Shown: positions 34,698-43,808, counted from the first letter of the stretch. The stretch is DNA of 64,000 bases from Verrucomicrobiaceae bacterium (GCA_027491155.1 JAIXWR010000028.1:62001-126000), one strand, 5' to 3'. The notes: generated by a model from the letters alone, not told the origin. Made by a program: numbers and translations.

Positions 34698-37388
34698 ATG
34701 AAACGATCCACCTTGCTCCTCACCGCGACCGCCCTGCTCGCCTTCGCCGCGACCAGTCACGCGCACACCGTGAGCATCGCGTCCAGCGACACCAGCCTCG
34801 CCGAGACCGCTCCCGGCCAGCCCGCGAATCCCGCCGCCATCCAGTTCTCCCGCAGCGGCCCCGTCACCGCCCCGCTTACCGTCTGGGTGAAAGTCAGCGG
34901 CACCGCGCTGCAAAACACCGACTACCGCTTCGGCAGCCCGATCGGCTCCTTCGTCACCATCCCCGCCGGCATCGCGCAGTTGAACGTTCCCGTCACCGCG
35001 ATCGACGACGCCCTGATCGAAACCGCCGAAACGATCCGCGTGGAGTTGGAAGACCAGACCAGCGCCGACCTTCCAGTCCCTTACACCATCGGCACCGACC
35101 GCGTGGACCTCACCCTCGCAGACAACGAGGACCCGCTCGCCCCGCCGCTGCCGATCGTCAGCGTCACCGCTTTCGATCCCCAGGCCGCGGAGTCGCCCGC
35201 GAACCCCGCCGCCTTCCGCCTGACCCGCACCAACAACCTCACCGTCGGCTTCAACGTCAGCTACTCCCTCGGCGGCACCGCTAGCGCCGGCACCGACTAC
35301 GTCGCACCGCCCGCCATCATCGCCTTCCCGCCGGGTGCCGCCTTCGTCGATGTCCCCATCGCGCCGGTCAACGACTCCCTCGTCGAACCCGTCGAAACGA
35401 TCGTCTTCACCCTGCTCCCCGCGGCCGGCACCTATGCCTTCGGCCCGGCCACCAGCGCCACCGCCCACCTGACCAGCGAAGACCTGCCGCCGCCGCCCGT
35501 CGTCGCCATCACCTCGCCCGCCCCCGGCTTCAATGTTACCTCGCCCGCCGCCACACCGGTCTCGATTCCGATCAGCTTCACCGCTTCCGATTCGAACGGC
35601 CACATCACCAGCTACGTCATCTACGACGGCGGCCGAGTCGTCACCCGCGGCACCGCCACCTACCCGGAACCGCCCGCGCCCGGCACGCCGTTCAGCACCA
35701 CCTTCACGATGCCGAACGCTTACGGCGGCACCCACCAGCTCCGAGTGGCGGTCACCGACAACAGCGGCGTCACCGCCTCCTCCGCCGTCGTCGCCGCCAC
35801 CGTGACCTACGACTACCCGACCATGTCCGTCACCGCCCTCGACGCCAGCGCCGCCGAGAAAGCCGCGGGCGAGGAGCCCGACCCCGCCGTGTTCGTGCTC
35901 TCGGTCGACGCGCCGATGCCCATCGACCAGCACGTCTTCTACCGCCTCACCAGTCCGGGCCCTGCCATCGACTTCCAGCTGCCCGCCGGCTACAGCCTCA
36001 GCAACTGGCCCATCAATATCTTCACCGGCCCCACCGACTATGGCATCGCCGTCTTCCCCGCCGGCACGACGAGCATCGAAATCCCGGTCACCCCCGTCGA
36101 CGACCTCCACCTCGAGGGTCAGGAAACCCTCACGCTCGAACTTTCCTACCCCTTCGTCATCACCGAGCGCACCTTCGAAGGCATCGTCCAATACACCCAG
36201 GGCGGCTTCCACGTCGACCCGAACGCCATCCCGGTGGTCAATTTTCAATACGAGATCTCTAGTACTCCCACCGCCACCGCGACCATCGCCGACAACGACA
36301 CCCGGCCTGCGCCTTTCTCCATCGTCAGCCTTTCCGTCAGCGACTCTGACGCCGCCGAAACCGCGCCGAGCACCCCCGCCAATCCCGGCGCCTTCACCAT
36401 CACCCGCGACGGCCCGACCGACCGGCCGCTGACCGTCCACTACGCCCTCACCACCCCGCCGCGGCCGACCGTCATCACCACCCAGGTCGCCCTCGCCCAG
36501 AACGGCATCGACTTCGCCCCGCTCTCCGGCGTCGCCACCATCCCCACCGGCGCGACCAGCGTGGACATTCCCATCGCCCCCATCCACGACCTCCTCGTCG
36601 AGCCCGGCGAACTCGTCCAGATCTCGCTCCGCCCCTCGCCCGTCGCCGTGCCGGATCCCGCGAGCTACATCTTCGGTGCCACCACCGTCGCCAGCCTGAC
36701 CATCCGCGATGCCACCCTGCCCGCCGGCACCCCGGTCGTCCGCGTCAGTGTCTCCGATTCCCAGGCCTACGAAGGTGCCGCGCCCAGCCGCGCCGCCTCC
36801 TTCCTGGTCCACCGCACCGGCGACCTCACCCTGCCGCTCACCGTCGCCTACGCCCTCGGCGGCACCGCCACCAACGGCACCGACTACGACGCCCTCCCTG
36901 GCACCGTCGAGATCCCCGCCGGCAGCGCCAGTGCCGCGATCCTCATCAACCCCATCGCCGACGGCCTGACCGAGGACATCGAAAGCGTCGCCCTCACCCT
37001 GCAAGCCCCGCTTGCCATCGATCCGCCGACCTACGTCCTCGGTGCCACCACCTCGATCCAGCGTTCCGGCGGCGTCACCATCCGCGACACCTACACCCCG
37101 CCGCTCAACCGCTTCGAACGAGCCCTCCGCCTCCGCTACCCCGGCCGCTACGCCGTCGTCCAGCGCCCGCCGCTCGCCGCCGAAAGCAGCACCGCCACCG
37201 CCGAAGCCCCGGCCGCCCTCACCGCTCCGACCGCCTGGAACGTCGAAGCATCCCCCGACCTCGTCCACTGGGAGCAAATCGGCACCGTCCAGCCCGGCGA
37301 GTCCACCGACGAATTCGTCGACCTCGACGCGCACAATCATCCGAAGCGCTTCTACCGCTTCGTCCCGGTCACCGCGGCGGAGCCGTGA
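34698..37388 (+). CDS. Secreted Calx-beta repeat protein
   Basis: 896 residues after a signal peptide (LLTATALLAFAATSHA). Five Calx-beta domains begin with the repeated pattern V-S-(I/V)-x-(S/A)-x-D-x-x-x-x-E: VSIASSDTSLAE, VSVTAFDPQAAE, MSVTALDASAAE, VSLSVSDSDAAE and VRVSVSDSQAYE. An Ig-like domain (VVAITSPAPGFNV, GHITSYVIYDGGRVV) lies between the second and third. Calx-beta folds bind calcium and form adhesive rods. The C-terminus is the shared 'VEASPDLVHWEQIG..KRFYRFVPV' module. No PEP-CTERM or barrel is seen, so the mode of surface attachment is unknown. Confidence 0.82.
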   Translation: MKRSTLLLTATALLAFAATSHAHTVSIASSDTSLAETAPGQPANPAAIQFSRSGPVTAPLTVWVKVSGTALQNTDYRFGSPIGSFVTIPAGIAQLNVPVTAIDDALIETAETIRVELEDQTSADLPVPYTIGTDRVDLTLADNEDPLAPPLPIVSVTAFDPQAAESPANPAAFRLTRTNNLTVGFNVSYSLGGTASAGTDYVAPPAIIAFPPGAAFVDVPIAPVNDSLVEPVETIVFTLLPAAGTYAFGPATSATAHLTSEDLPPPPVVAITSPAPGFNVTSPAATPVSIPISFTASDSNGHITSYVIYDGGRVVTRGTATYPEPPAPGTPFSTTFTMPNAYGGTHQLRVAVTDNSGVTASSAVVAATVTYDYPTMSVTALDASAAEKAAGEEPDPAVFVLSVDAPMPIDQHVFYRLTSPGPAIDFQLPAGYSLSNWPINIFTGPTDYGIAVFPAGTTSIEIPVTPVDDLHLEGQETLTLELSYPFVITERTFEGIVQYTQGGFHVDPNAIPVVNFQYEISSTPTATATIADNDTRPAPFSIVSLSVSDSDAAETAPSTPANPGAFTITRDGPTDRPLTVHYALTTPPRPTVITTQVALAQNGIDFAPLSGVATIPTGATSVDIPIAPIHDLLVEPGELVQISLRPSPVAVPDPASYIFGATTVASLTIRDATLPAGTPVVRVSVSDSQAYEGAAPSRAASFLVHRTGDLTLPLTVAYALGGTATNGTDYDALPGTVEIPAGSASAAILINPIADGLTEDIESVALTLQAPLAIDPPTYVLGATTSIQRSGGVTIRDTYTPPLNRFERALRLRYPGRYAVVQRPPLAAESSTATAEAPAALTAPTAWNVEASPDLVHWEQIGTVQPGESTDEFVDLDAHNHPKRFYRFVPVTAAEP

Positions 37389-37466
37389 GCCAGAGTCACG
37401 GAAAGTTCCGCCTCCCGATTCAGCCGGAAGGGTAGCATCGAGAATTGGACCCGCAGTCATTCGAGA

Positions 37467-37600
37467 GGGCCAACGGCCCATTCCATACCAGCCTAGGCCG
37501 CAGGCCTAGGTCACTGCCGTCCAGAGATTGGAAGGGCCAACGGCCCGCTCGATCCGCCGCCACGGACCCTAACCCGACATGGAACGGACCCTTGGCCCGC
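37467..37600. repeat. Cluster of perfect palindromes (GGGCC-AAC-GGCCC and CCTAGGCC-GCA-GGCCTAGG)
   Basis: GGGCCAACGGCCC occurs at 37467-37479 and 37534-37546; between them CCTAGGCC-GCA-GGCCTAGG (37492-37510) forms an 8-bp stem with a GCA loop. The first block plus its flank (37467-37486) is also imperfectly inverted at 37579-37598 (ATGGAACGGACCCTTGGCCC). The 272-bp gap 37389-37660 holds no convincing gene. The build is that of REP-like dispersed repeats. Confidence 0.65.
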
Positions 37601-37660
37601 CCAAAAGCCGCATCCGACTTCCTTCTTGCCACTTCCCTTGCCTACCTTCAAACGTCCAGC

Positions 37661-37765
37661 ATGAACGGAAGGATCGAAACAATCGACCCGAGCGCCGCAT
37701 ATGCAGGTGTTATGCAGCACGCTGAAAATGCAGCGCGCCGCATGATTACACTGTTCGGCAAATAA
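37661..37765 (+). CDS. Very small ORF, 34 residues, unknown
   Basis: ATG 37661 to TAA, beginning MNGRIETIDPSAAYAG and ending RRMITLFGK. It stops five bases before the next gene's ATG. Composition is AT-richer than the rest of the window. It could be a leader peptide or a small partner of the following protein; translation is not certain. Confidence 0.4.
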   Translation: MNGRIETIDPSAAYAGVMQHAENAARRMITLFGK

Positions 37766-37770
37766 ATATC

Positions 37771-38253
37771 ATGAACTTTACGGATCTACTCAACGACGAA
37801 CGATTCACTCAGTTTGAGGAGCGGTTATCAGCACGACTCGGCCTCGAACGGCGCACTGGCAATTCGACGGGGCGAGAGCTATTGCGGAAACAAATCGAGG
37901 ATTCCCGATATGACCTAGCCCAGATCGCCGAACGTGTATTGAACCGCTCCAGCCACTTCGATCGATTCGCTCCAGCGTGGTATTGTGACGCAAGTGGAAT
38001 CGATTACGGCGAAGAGTTCGATCCTGACGAAGGCGATCAGCAGGATGGAAAGCGCAAGGGCGAACTAAAGGGTATTAGCGAAGGTTTTACGATTTCGTAT
38101 CTCCTCCTGTTTCTTTACGGGACCGAGGCTCCGGATGACCTCGAAGCTTGGATTCGAAAACGTCGGATTCCCGCAGCGAAGAAGGTGGCTCGGGACGTGA
38201 GGCGGATTATCGGCGCGACTGCCAAAAGCGCCGAATCGGGTCCCGGGGAGTAG
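37771..38253 (+). CDS. Hypothetical soluble protein in a low-GC island
   Basis: 160 residues, starting five bases after the 34-residue ORF. The chain is mostly charged helices (RFTQFEERLSARLGLERRTG, RELLRKQIEDSRYDLAQIAE) with an acidic patch (DYGEEFDPDEGDQQDG) and a basic C-terminus (RIPAAKKVARDVRRIIGA). A central segment, GISEGFTISYLLLFLYGTE, is moderately hydrophobic. I recognise no family. The codon usage (frequent A/T third positions) differs from adjacent genes, a sign of acquisition by transfer. Confidence 0.55.
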   Translation: MNFTDLLNDERFTQFEERLSARLGLERRTGNSTGRELLRKQIEDSRYDLAQIAERVLNRSSHFDRFAPAWYCDASGIDYGEEFDPDEGDQQDGKRKGELKGISEGFTISYLLLFLYGTEAPDDLEAWIRKRRIPAAKKVARDVRRIIGATAKSAESGPGE

Positions 38254-38727
38254 TAAACTCTCCGGTCCCACAACACCCTGCGTACGGCTCTGGACAAAGC
38301 GGCTCCTATCAGACACGGACATCTTTGCCGTAGTGTAGAACGATCCAGATGACACCGGACACCGCACCAGGCATTCAGTCAAATATCACGACGCGCAGCT
38401 CATTGACCACCAGCGCCTTCCTCTACAGAAGCAGACCCTGAAATCCGGAACGGAACACACCCCGGTGGTGTCTAACCAAGCGACACCCCTGAAGGCCCGC
38501 GACTGCGCGGACCGGATTTACTGCCCGGCGTCTTGTCTGGAGCTGCGTCGCAGGTGGGGAATTTCAATCCAGCGGATTCACTAAGCGGACCCGGGGGAAG
38601 CGCCCAACGAACGTCTTTACCTGTCCCTTTCGCACCCCCTTGAGGAGTTCTTCGTCGATTCGACAACGTGGGGCGAAGCCTCATGAACTGGCCCGATTCC
38701 CCAACCGCCCGCCGCGTCATCCCAACC
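38254..38727. other. Intergenic region without a convincing gene
   Basis: 474 bases with intermediate GC content. Open frames here are short, Pro/Arg/Ser-rich and lack recognisable motifs. I see no strong hairpin, tRNA or repeat. The segment separates the low-GC ORF from the convergent Fic gene and may be degenerate former coding DNA. Confidence 0.5.
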
Positions 38728-40113
38728 TTACCCCCACACCACCCTCCAAGCCTCGAACTCCGACGGCCTCACCCGATACCGCGCGAAATTCCCTTCATGA
38801 ATCCCGGCAAGGGTTTCTTCCGCAGCGGCGACGAATCGTTTGCGGTCGGCTTCGATCAAGGAAGCTTCCGCCCATCGGCGCAGGCGGGCGACGGCTTCGC
38901 GGCGGTCGCAGCGGGAGCGGATGATTTCCGCCACCTGATCGGCGATGGCCTGGCGGTATCGGACCCGGAAGGGATCGGGATCGCCGACGGCCCCGCGGAT
39001 GACGGTGTAGCGTTGGGCGGAGCGTTCATAAGCCCGGATGAAGACTTCCTGCAGGATGCGGAGGTCGTTGAGCTCGTAGACGGCGAGCACTCCGTCGGTG
39101 TAGTCGGCCTCGGAGACATCGACGAAGGAGAGCGGGGCGAGGTTGTGCCGGAAGAGCGGCAGGTTGGCGGCGAGGCGGGAGACCCGCTTGTTGCCGTCGA
39201 TGAAGGGCTGGAGGTAGGGCAGGTGGACCATCGCGAAGAACGCCTGCTCGAAGGGATCCCGGATCTCGCGGGCCTTGGCCAGGATGGTGTCGAAGAGCGT
39301 CTCGATCAGCGCGGGGATGGCAGGCGGAAGGTAGGACGACTTGCCGATGCCCACCGGCACGGTCCGCAGGGCGCCTTCCGCGGAGGGATCGCGCAAGAGG
39401 TCGGCGGTGAGCAGGGCGTGGAGGTTGAGGATGGTCCGGCGGTCGAATCCGGCCTCGGTGGATGATTCCAGCAGGAACTCGATGGCGGCCTTGTGGTTGA
39501 GGATCATGACAGCCTCCAAGGAGAGCTGCGAGTCCCCGGAATGCCCTGCTTGAAGGAGTTGCTCGGTTTCCAGAAGGGAGTAGGTATTGCCCTCCAGCCG
39601 GCTGGAGTTCCACGAGAGGTCGATGAGAAGACGCTGGCAGATGTTGCGGGCATAAGTGCCGGCAGGTTCCGCTTCCATCCCTGTCTGACTGCCGATCTCG
39701 AAAAGCCTCCGCCGGACGGGGTCCGGCAGGTAGTGGGTTTCGTTGGGAGTGTAAGCGTCCAGGAACGAGCGCTGGTAGCCCACCGCCGGTCGCCCGGAGA
39801 CAGGCTGGCGGAGTGCTTTCCGTACTTCTTCAGCCCCGGTTGACAGGCGGGAGGGAAGCGGCCCCGCGCTCTCGGAAGGCTGCGACGGTGGATCCGACTC
39901 CAGTGTCGCCCGTCCTGCTTCGGTGAGCTGGTAGATCGTGGCGCGGGAATCCCCGTGCCGATCGATCCAGCCTGCGTCGCGCAGACGCTTGAGCCGGTTC
40001 AATGCGGTCCGCCGGGGAAGCGGCGGCGTGAAAGCCGCTTCATAATCCCCTGCGCCCCATCTCTCGCGGAGCCGGAACGGTTCGAGCCATTCGACAGGTG
40101 TCGGGCGCTTCAT
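38728..40113 (-). CDS. Fic-domain protein with N-terminal winged helix; catalytic His replaced by Gln
   Basis: 461 residues. Residues ~33-72 (RRTALNRLKRLRDAGWIDRH, then IYQLTEAGRATL) look like a winged-helix DNA-binding domain. An inhibitory motif (S/T)xxxE(G/N) is present as SSRLEGN (S170...E174-G175), placing it with Fic proteins that carry an N-terminal autoinhibitory helix. The active loop reads LQPFIDGNKRVSRL (residues 301-314) against the canonical HPFx(D/E)GN(G/K)Rxx(R/G), so the catalytic histidine is glutamine (Q302) while the phosphate-binding DGNKR part is kept. It is probably not an ordinary AMP-transferase. The start codon overlaps the first unit of a phased repeat array, which suggests autoregulation. 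Confidence 0.85.
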   Translation of the reverse strand: MKRPTPVEWLEPFRLRERWGAGDYEAAFTPPLPRRTALNRLKRLRDAGWIDRHGDSRATIYQLTEAGRATLESDPPSQPSESAGPLPSRLSTGAEEVRKALRQPVSGRPAVGYQRSFLDAYTPNETHYLPDPVRRRLFEIGSQTGMEAEPAGTYARNICQRLLIDLSWNSSRLEGNTYSLLETEQLLQAGHSGDSQLSLEAVMILNHKAAIEFLLESSTEAGFDRRTILNLHALLTADLLRDPSAEGALRTVPVGIGKSSYLPPAIPALIETLFDTILAKAREIRDPFEQAFFAMVHLPYLQPFIDGNKRVSRLAANLPLFRHNLAPLSFVDVSEADYTDGVLAVYELNDLRILQEVFIRAYERSAQRYTVIRGAVGDPDPFRVRYRQAIADQVAEIIRSRCDRREAVARLRRWAEASLIEADRKRFVAAAEETLAGIHEGNFARYRVRPSEFEAWRVVWG

Positions 40114-40219
40114 GGCGAGAAAATGGCGAAAAACAGAGAGAATGGCAAGGAAATGGCGATTAAATGGCGAGAGACCGAATCAATGGCGCCAAAATGGCGA
40201 GAAACCGCCCAAATGGCGA
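40112..40219. promoter_or_regulatory. Eight phased direct repeats (ATGGCGA) over and upstream of the Fic gene start
   Basis: Units start at 40112, 40123, 40142, 40153, 40164, 40183, 40194 and 40213, so the spacings are 11, 19, 11, 11, 19, 11 and 19 bases: one or about two turns of the helix, which places every copy on nearly one face of the DNA. Core is A-ATGGCGA with variants ATGGCAA and ATGGCGC. The first unit contains the Fic start codon on the other strand. This looks like a multi-site operator or iteron array; the winged-helix part of the Fic protein is an obvious candidate to bind it. Confidence 0.75.
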
Positions 40220-40399
40220 GAAACTGGCTTCAGTCGGGTCATCCGCGTCCGTCCGGTCGTTTCTCCCGGCTTCACACCCAACCCCAGGAATGCGAAACCC
40301 GAGAAACCCCGTTCGAGCCACCGGTCACCCCCAGAATTCCCCCACCCCCAAATTTCCCCGGCAAATCCCCCTCCTCCGCGGAGTATCACCGCAAGCCTC

Positions 40400-42457
40400 A
40401 TGAAACTTTCCCGCTGCCTCCTCCTCCTGCTCCCGGCCCTCTTTCCCGCTGCGGGGGCCAAGCCGCTGCCGGAAAACACCGTCGCCCAGGCCGCGGCGCG
40501 GATCGACCGGTTGCTTGAGGACGATCTCCAACGCGCGAAACTCGCCCCCACCGCGATCATCGACGACGCCACCTTCGTCCGCCGCGCCTACCTCGGCATC
40601 GCCGGCCGCATCCCGTCGGCGGAAGAAGCCCGTGCCTTCCTCGACGACAAAAGCCCCACCAAGCGCGCCGTCCTGGTCGACCAGCTCGTCGCCTCGCCCG
40701 GCTTCGACTCGCACCTCTTCAACTGGACCGCCGACCTGCTCCGCGTCCAGACCCGCCAGGAACAGTTCGGCCTCGGCTGGCACGTCTGGCTCCGCAAGTC
40801 GCTCGCCGAGGACATGCCCTGGGACACCCTGGTCAGCGAGATGCTCACCTCGAACGGCCACTGCTCGGACGACCCCGCCGTCGGCTACTACCTGCGCGAC
40901 CGCAACATGCAGCTCGATAACTTCAGCAACACCATGCAGGTCTTCCTCGGCCGGCAGATCGGCTGCGCCCAGTGCCACGACCATCCTTTCGACGACTGGA
41001 GCCAGTTCGAATACTACCAGATGGCGGCCTTCGGCGGCGGCATCGAATACAAGAGCAAGGACGCGCAGGACGCGATCCGCAAGACCGTCAAGGCCCTCTC
41101 CAACAACCGCACCGCCAAGGAGCCCGCGGCCAACTTCGCCCCCAAGCCCGGCAAGAAGAGCAAGCAGGACCTCAACAAGGCGAAACAGCTCGAAAAGCAG
41201 AGGAAGAACGAACAGCAGCGCCTGACCCGCACGGTCGGCAGGCAGCTCAACCCGCTCTTCAAGGACTTCAACAAGAACGCCATCCTCGAGGACCCCGGCT
41301 CGATGCTGAAGCTGCCGGAAGATTACCAATACCGCGACGGCAAGCCCGGCGAAGTCATCCAGCCCGAGACCCTCTTCGGCGAGAAGGTCAGCAACGTCGC
41401 CCCCGAGAAGCGCCGCGACACTTTCGCCGGGTGGCTGACCTCGCGCGACAATCCCTACTTCACCAAAGTCATCGCCAACCGCCTCTGGGACCGCGTCTTC
41501 GGGCACGGCCTGGTCGATCCGCTCGACGACTGGAACGACGACTCCACCAGCGCCCACCCCGAGGTCCTCGCCTACCTCGAGACCACCATGAAGGGCGCCA
41601 ACTACGACCTCCGCCAGTTCCTCCGCATCCTCTACCGCACCCGCCTGTTCCAGCGCGCCTGCCTCGAAGAAGAGCCCGACATGGGCGTCCCGCTCGCCTT
41701 CCGCGGCCCGGTGCTCACCCGGATGAGCGCGGAGCAGCTCCACGATTCCTTCCTGGTGCTCTTCCACGGCGAGGTCGAGGACAGCAGCAACGAATTCGCC
41801 AAAGATTGGGAGGCCTACCGCAGCCAGGTCAAAAGCCTGCTCAGCACCGAGCCGAAGCAACTCATGGTCATGGGCAAGTCCGCGCAAGAAGGCGAACAGC
41901 TCTTCCGCAAGGCACAGTCCGAGTTCCGCGCCGCCCAGCGCGCCCTCTCCGACGCCGACACCGGCGAGGCCCGCGCCAAGGCCCAGCGCGAATTCCAGGA
42001 AGCACGCCGCGCGGTCGGCGAGGCCCGCCGCCAGTATGATCCCTTCAAGGGCATGCAGATGGGCAAGAAGGCCGGCGGCAAGAACGGCAACAGCACCCTG
42101 CGCGCCTCCGAGCAACCCGCCCCCTTCAATCCCGGCACCCTCGTCCGCGAGTTCGGCGGCTCCGACCGCCAGACCCCGTCGTCCAGCCACACCGAGGCCA
42201 CCGTCCCGCAGGCCCTCGCCCTGCTGAACAACAACCGCACCGACCCGCTGTCCGGCAAGAAGACCCGCCTCGGCCAGGCCCTCGAACGCTGCGACTCGCC
42301 CGAGGAGAAGCTCGACCTGCTCTTCATCACGCTCTTCAGCCAGCGCCCCGACGCGGACGACAAGCAGCGCTTTCTCGTCCACGCCAAGGACCCCGCCGCC
42401 CTCCGCGACCTCACCCGCGCCATGCTGACCTCCAGCCGCTTCCTTTTCATCCAGTGA
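40400..42457 (+). CDS. DUF1549/DUF1553 domain protein, secreted
   Basis: 685 residues from ATG 40400, giving signal peptide MKLSRCLLLLLPALFPAAGA; the frame is open back into the repeat array, but that part is not coding-like. ATFVRRAYLGIAGRIPSAEE opens the DUF1549 (PSCyt2) domain and IGCAQCHDHPFDDWSQFEYY carries a CxxCH heme-like motif. The central part has a Lys-rich coiled coil (KKSKQDLNKAKQLEKQRKNE). DUF1553 (PSD1) spans FAGWLTSRDNPYFTKVIANR to the C-terminus. These paired families are hallmarks of Planctomycetes/Verrucomicrobia and are linked to breakdown of complex polysaccharides; the biochemical role is unproven. It precedes the DUF1501 gene, its usual partner. Confidence 0.9.
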   Translation: MKLSRCLLLLLPALFPAAGAKPLPENTVAQAAARIDRLLEDDLQRAKLAPTAIIDDATFVRRAYLGIAGRIPSAEEARAFLDDKSPTKRAVLVDQLVASPGFDSHLFNWTADLLRVQTRQEQFGLGWHVWLRKSLAEDMPWDTLVSEMLTSNGHCSDDPAVGYYLRDRNMQLDNFSNTMQVFLGRQIGCAQCHDHPFDDWSQFEYYQMAAFGGGIEYKSKDAQDAIRKTVKALSNNRTAKEPAANFAPKPGKKSKQDLNKAKQLEKQRKNEQQRLTRTVGRQLNPLFKDFNKNAILEDPGSMLKLPEDYQYRDGKPGEVIQPETLFGEKVSNVAPEKRRDTFAGWLTSRDNPYFTKVIANRLWDRVFGHGLVDPLDDWNDDSTSAHPEVLAYLETTMKGANYDLRQFLRILYRTRLFQRACLEEEPDMGVPLAFRGPVLTRMSAEQLHDSFLVLFHGEVEDSSNEFAKDWEAYRSQVKSLLSTEPKQLMVMGKSAQEGEQLFRKAQSEFRAAQRALSDADTGEARAKAQREFQEARRAVGEARRQYDPFKGMQMGKKAGGKNGNSTLRASEQPAPFNPGTLVREFGGSDRQTPSSSHTEATVPQALALLNNNRTDPLSGKKTRLGQALERCDSPEEKLDLLFITLFSQRPDADDKQRFLVHAKDPAALRDLTRAMLTSSRFLFIQ

Positions 42458-42489
42458 CCCGTCCCGGATCCCGCAAAACTTCCACCGCC

Positions 42490-43806
42490 ATGAATCCCAA
42501 CCGCCTCGACGAACTCAGCCGCCGCGATTTCCTCAGCCGCACCGCCCGCACCTGCTTCGGGCTGACCATCGGCGGCTCGATGGCCCGGCTTTTCGACAGC
42601 ACCGCCTTCGCCGCGGACCCCGCCGTGGTGAAAGCCGGCGGCGGCAAGGCCAAGCACGTCATCTATCTCTACATGTCGGGCGGGATGACCCACATCGACA
42701 CCTTCGACCCCAAGCCCGACGCCCCCGCCGACGTCCGCGGTCCGGTCACCGCGATCAAGACGAAGGCCGACGGCATCCAGCTCGGCCACTGCCTGCCTCA
42801 GCTCGCCCGGCACGCCGACAAGATCGCGCTGGTCCGCTCCCTCAACACCACCCAGGGCGCCCACGAGCAGGGGAAATACCTCATGCACACCGGTTACGCC
42901 CCGCGCGGCACCATCAGCCATCCGTCCTCCGGCTCCTGGGTCGCGAAGCTCGCCGGCCGTATCAATCCCGACCTCCCGCCCTTCGTCCTCGTCGGCGGCG
43001 CGAACCGCCACCCCGGCGGCGGCTTCTTCGAGCCGCCCTTCGCCCCGCTGCCGATCGGCGATCCGGAACTCGGCCTGCAGAACGTCGCCCGCCGCCCGAA
43101 CACCAGCGACGAGGCCTTCCAACGCCAGCTCGATCTCCGCCGCGAGCTCGACCACGACTTCGACACGAAATTCCACAAGGGCCAGAAAGCCGTCCGCGCC
43201 TACGACGACGTTTACGACGCCGCCGTCGCGATGATGAAGTCGAAGGACCTCGAAGCCTTCGATCTCTCCAAGGAGCCGGAGGACAGCCGCGCCGCCTACG
43301 GCAGCGACCGCTTCGGCCAGGGCGTCCTGCTCGCCCGCCGCCTCGTCGAGCGCGGCGTGCGCTTCATCGAGGTCGAATACGGCGGCTTCGACTGGCACGC
43401 CGACAACTTCGAGCAGATGGAAGACAAGATCCCGGTGCTCGACCAGGCGCTGTCCGCCCTGCTTTCCGACCTCGCCACCCGCGGCCTGTTAGAGTCGACC
43501 CTGGTCGTCGTCGCCACCGAATTCGGCCGCACGCCGAAGATCACCAACAACGCCGGCCGCAACCACTACCCGAAGGCCTTCTCCTGCCTCCTCGCCGGCG
43601 GCGGCATCCGCGGCGGCCAGGCCTACGGCGCGACCGACAAGACCGCATCGACCGTCACCGAGAACCCGGTCGGCGCCCACGACTTCAACGCGACCATCGC
43701 CTTCGCCATGGGCCTGCCGCACGACCTGCCGCTGATGTCCCCGTCCAAGCGCCCCTTCAAAATGGGCGGCCTCGACGGCAAGCCGATCACCGCGATCTTC
43801 GGGTAG
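42490..43806 (+). CDS. DUF1501 (sulfatase/alkaline-phosphatase-like) protein, Tat-exported
   Basis: 438 residues from ATG 42490. LSRRDFLSRTARTCFG is a twin-arginine signal. The metal-centre-like motifs of the alkaline-phosphatase superfamily version are YLYMSGGMTHIDTFDPKP near the N-terminus, YGGFDWHADNFEQM and VVVATEFGRTPKITNNAGRN with NHYPKAFSCLLAGGGI. DUF1501 proteins are encoded next to DUF1549/1553 proteins throughout the PVC group, as here (33 bp apart), and probably act together in the periplasm. Confidence 0.92.
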   Translation: MNPNRLDELSRRDFLSRTARTCFGLTIGGSMARLFDSTAFAADPAVVKAGGGKAKHVIYLYMSGGMTHIDTFDPKPDAPADVRGPVTAIKTKADGIQLGHCLPQLARHADKIALVRSLNTTQGAHEQGKYLMHTGYAPRGTISHPSSGSWVAKLAGRINPDLPPFVLVGGANRHPGGGFFEPPFAPLPIGDPELGLQNVARRPNTSDEAFQRQLDLRRELDHDFDTKFHKGQKAVRAYDDVYDAAVAMMKSKDLEAFDLSKEPEDSRAAYGSDRFGQGVLLARRLVERGVRFIEVEYGGFDWHADNFEQMEDKIPVLDQALSALLSDLATRGLLESTLVVVATEFGRTPKITNNAGRNHYPKAFSCLLAGGGIRGGQAYGATDKTASTVTENPVGAHDFNATIAFAMGLPHDLPLMSPSKRPFKMGGLDGKPITAIFG

Positions 43807-43808
43807 GT

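Noticed and set aside
34119-37481. 1,120-codon frame on the minus strand, Gly/Asp-rich
   Set aside because: It is the antisense shadow of the Calx-beta gene; the Gly-rich look comes from GCC-rich codons on the other strand.
40112-40219. CRISPR-like array
   Set aside because: Units are only about 7-9 bases with spacers of 4-12 bases, far too short for CRISPR; no cas gene is near.
40112-40400. N-terminal extension of the DUF1549/DUF1553 protein
   Set aside because: The open frame through the repeats yields a low-complexity KWR/GER peptide, whereas ATG 40400 gives a clean signal peptide.
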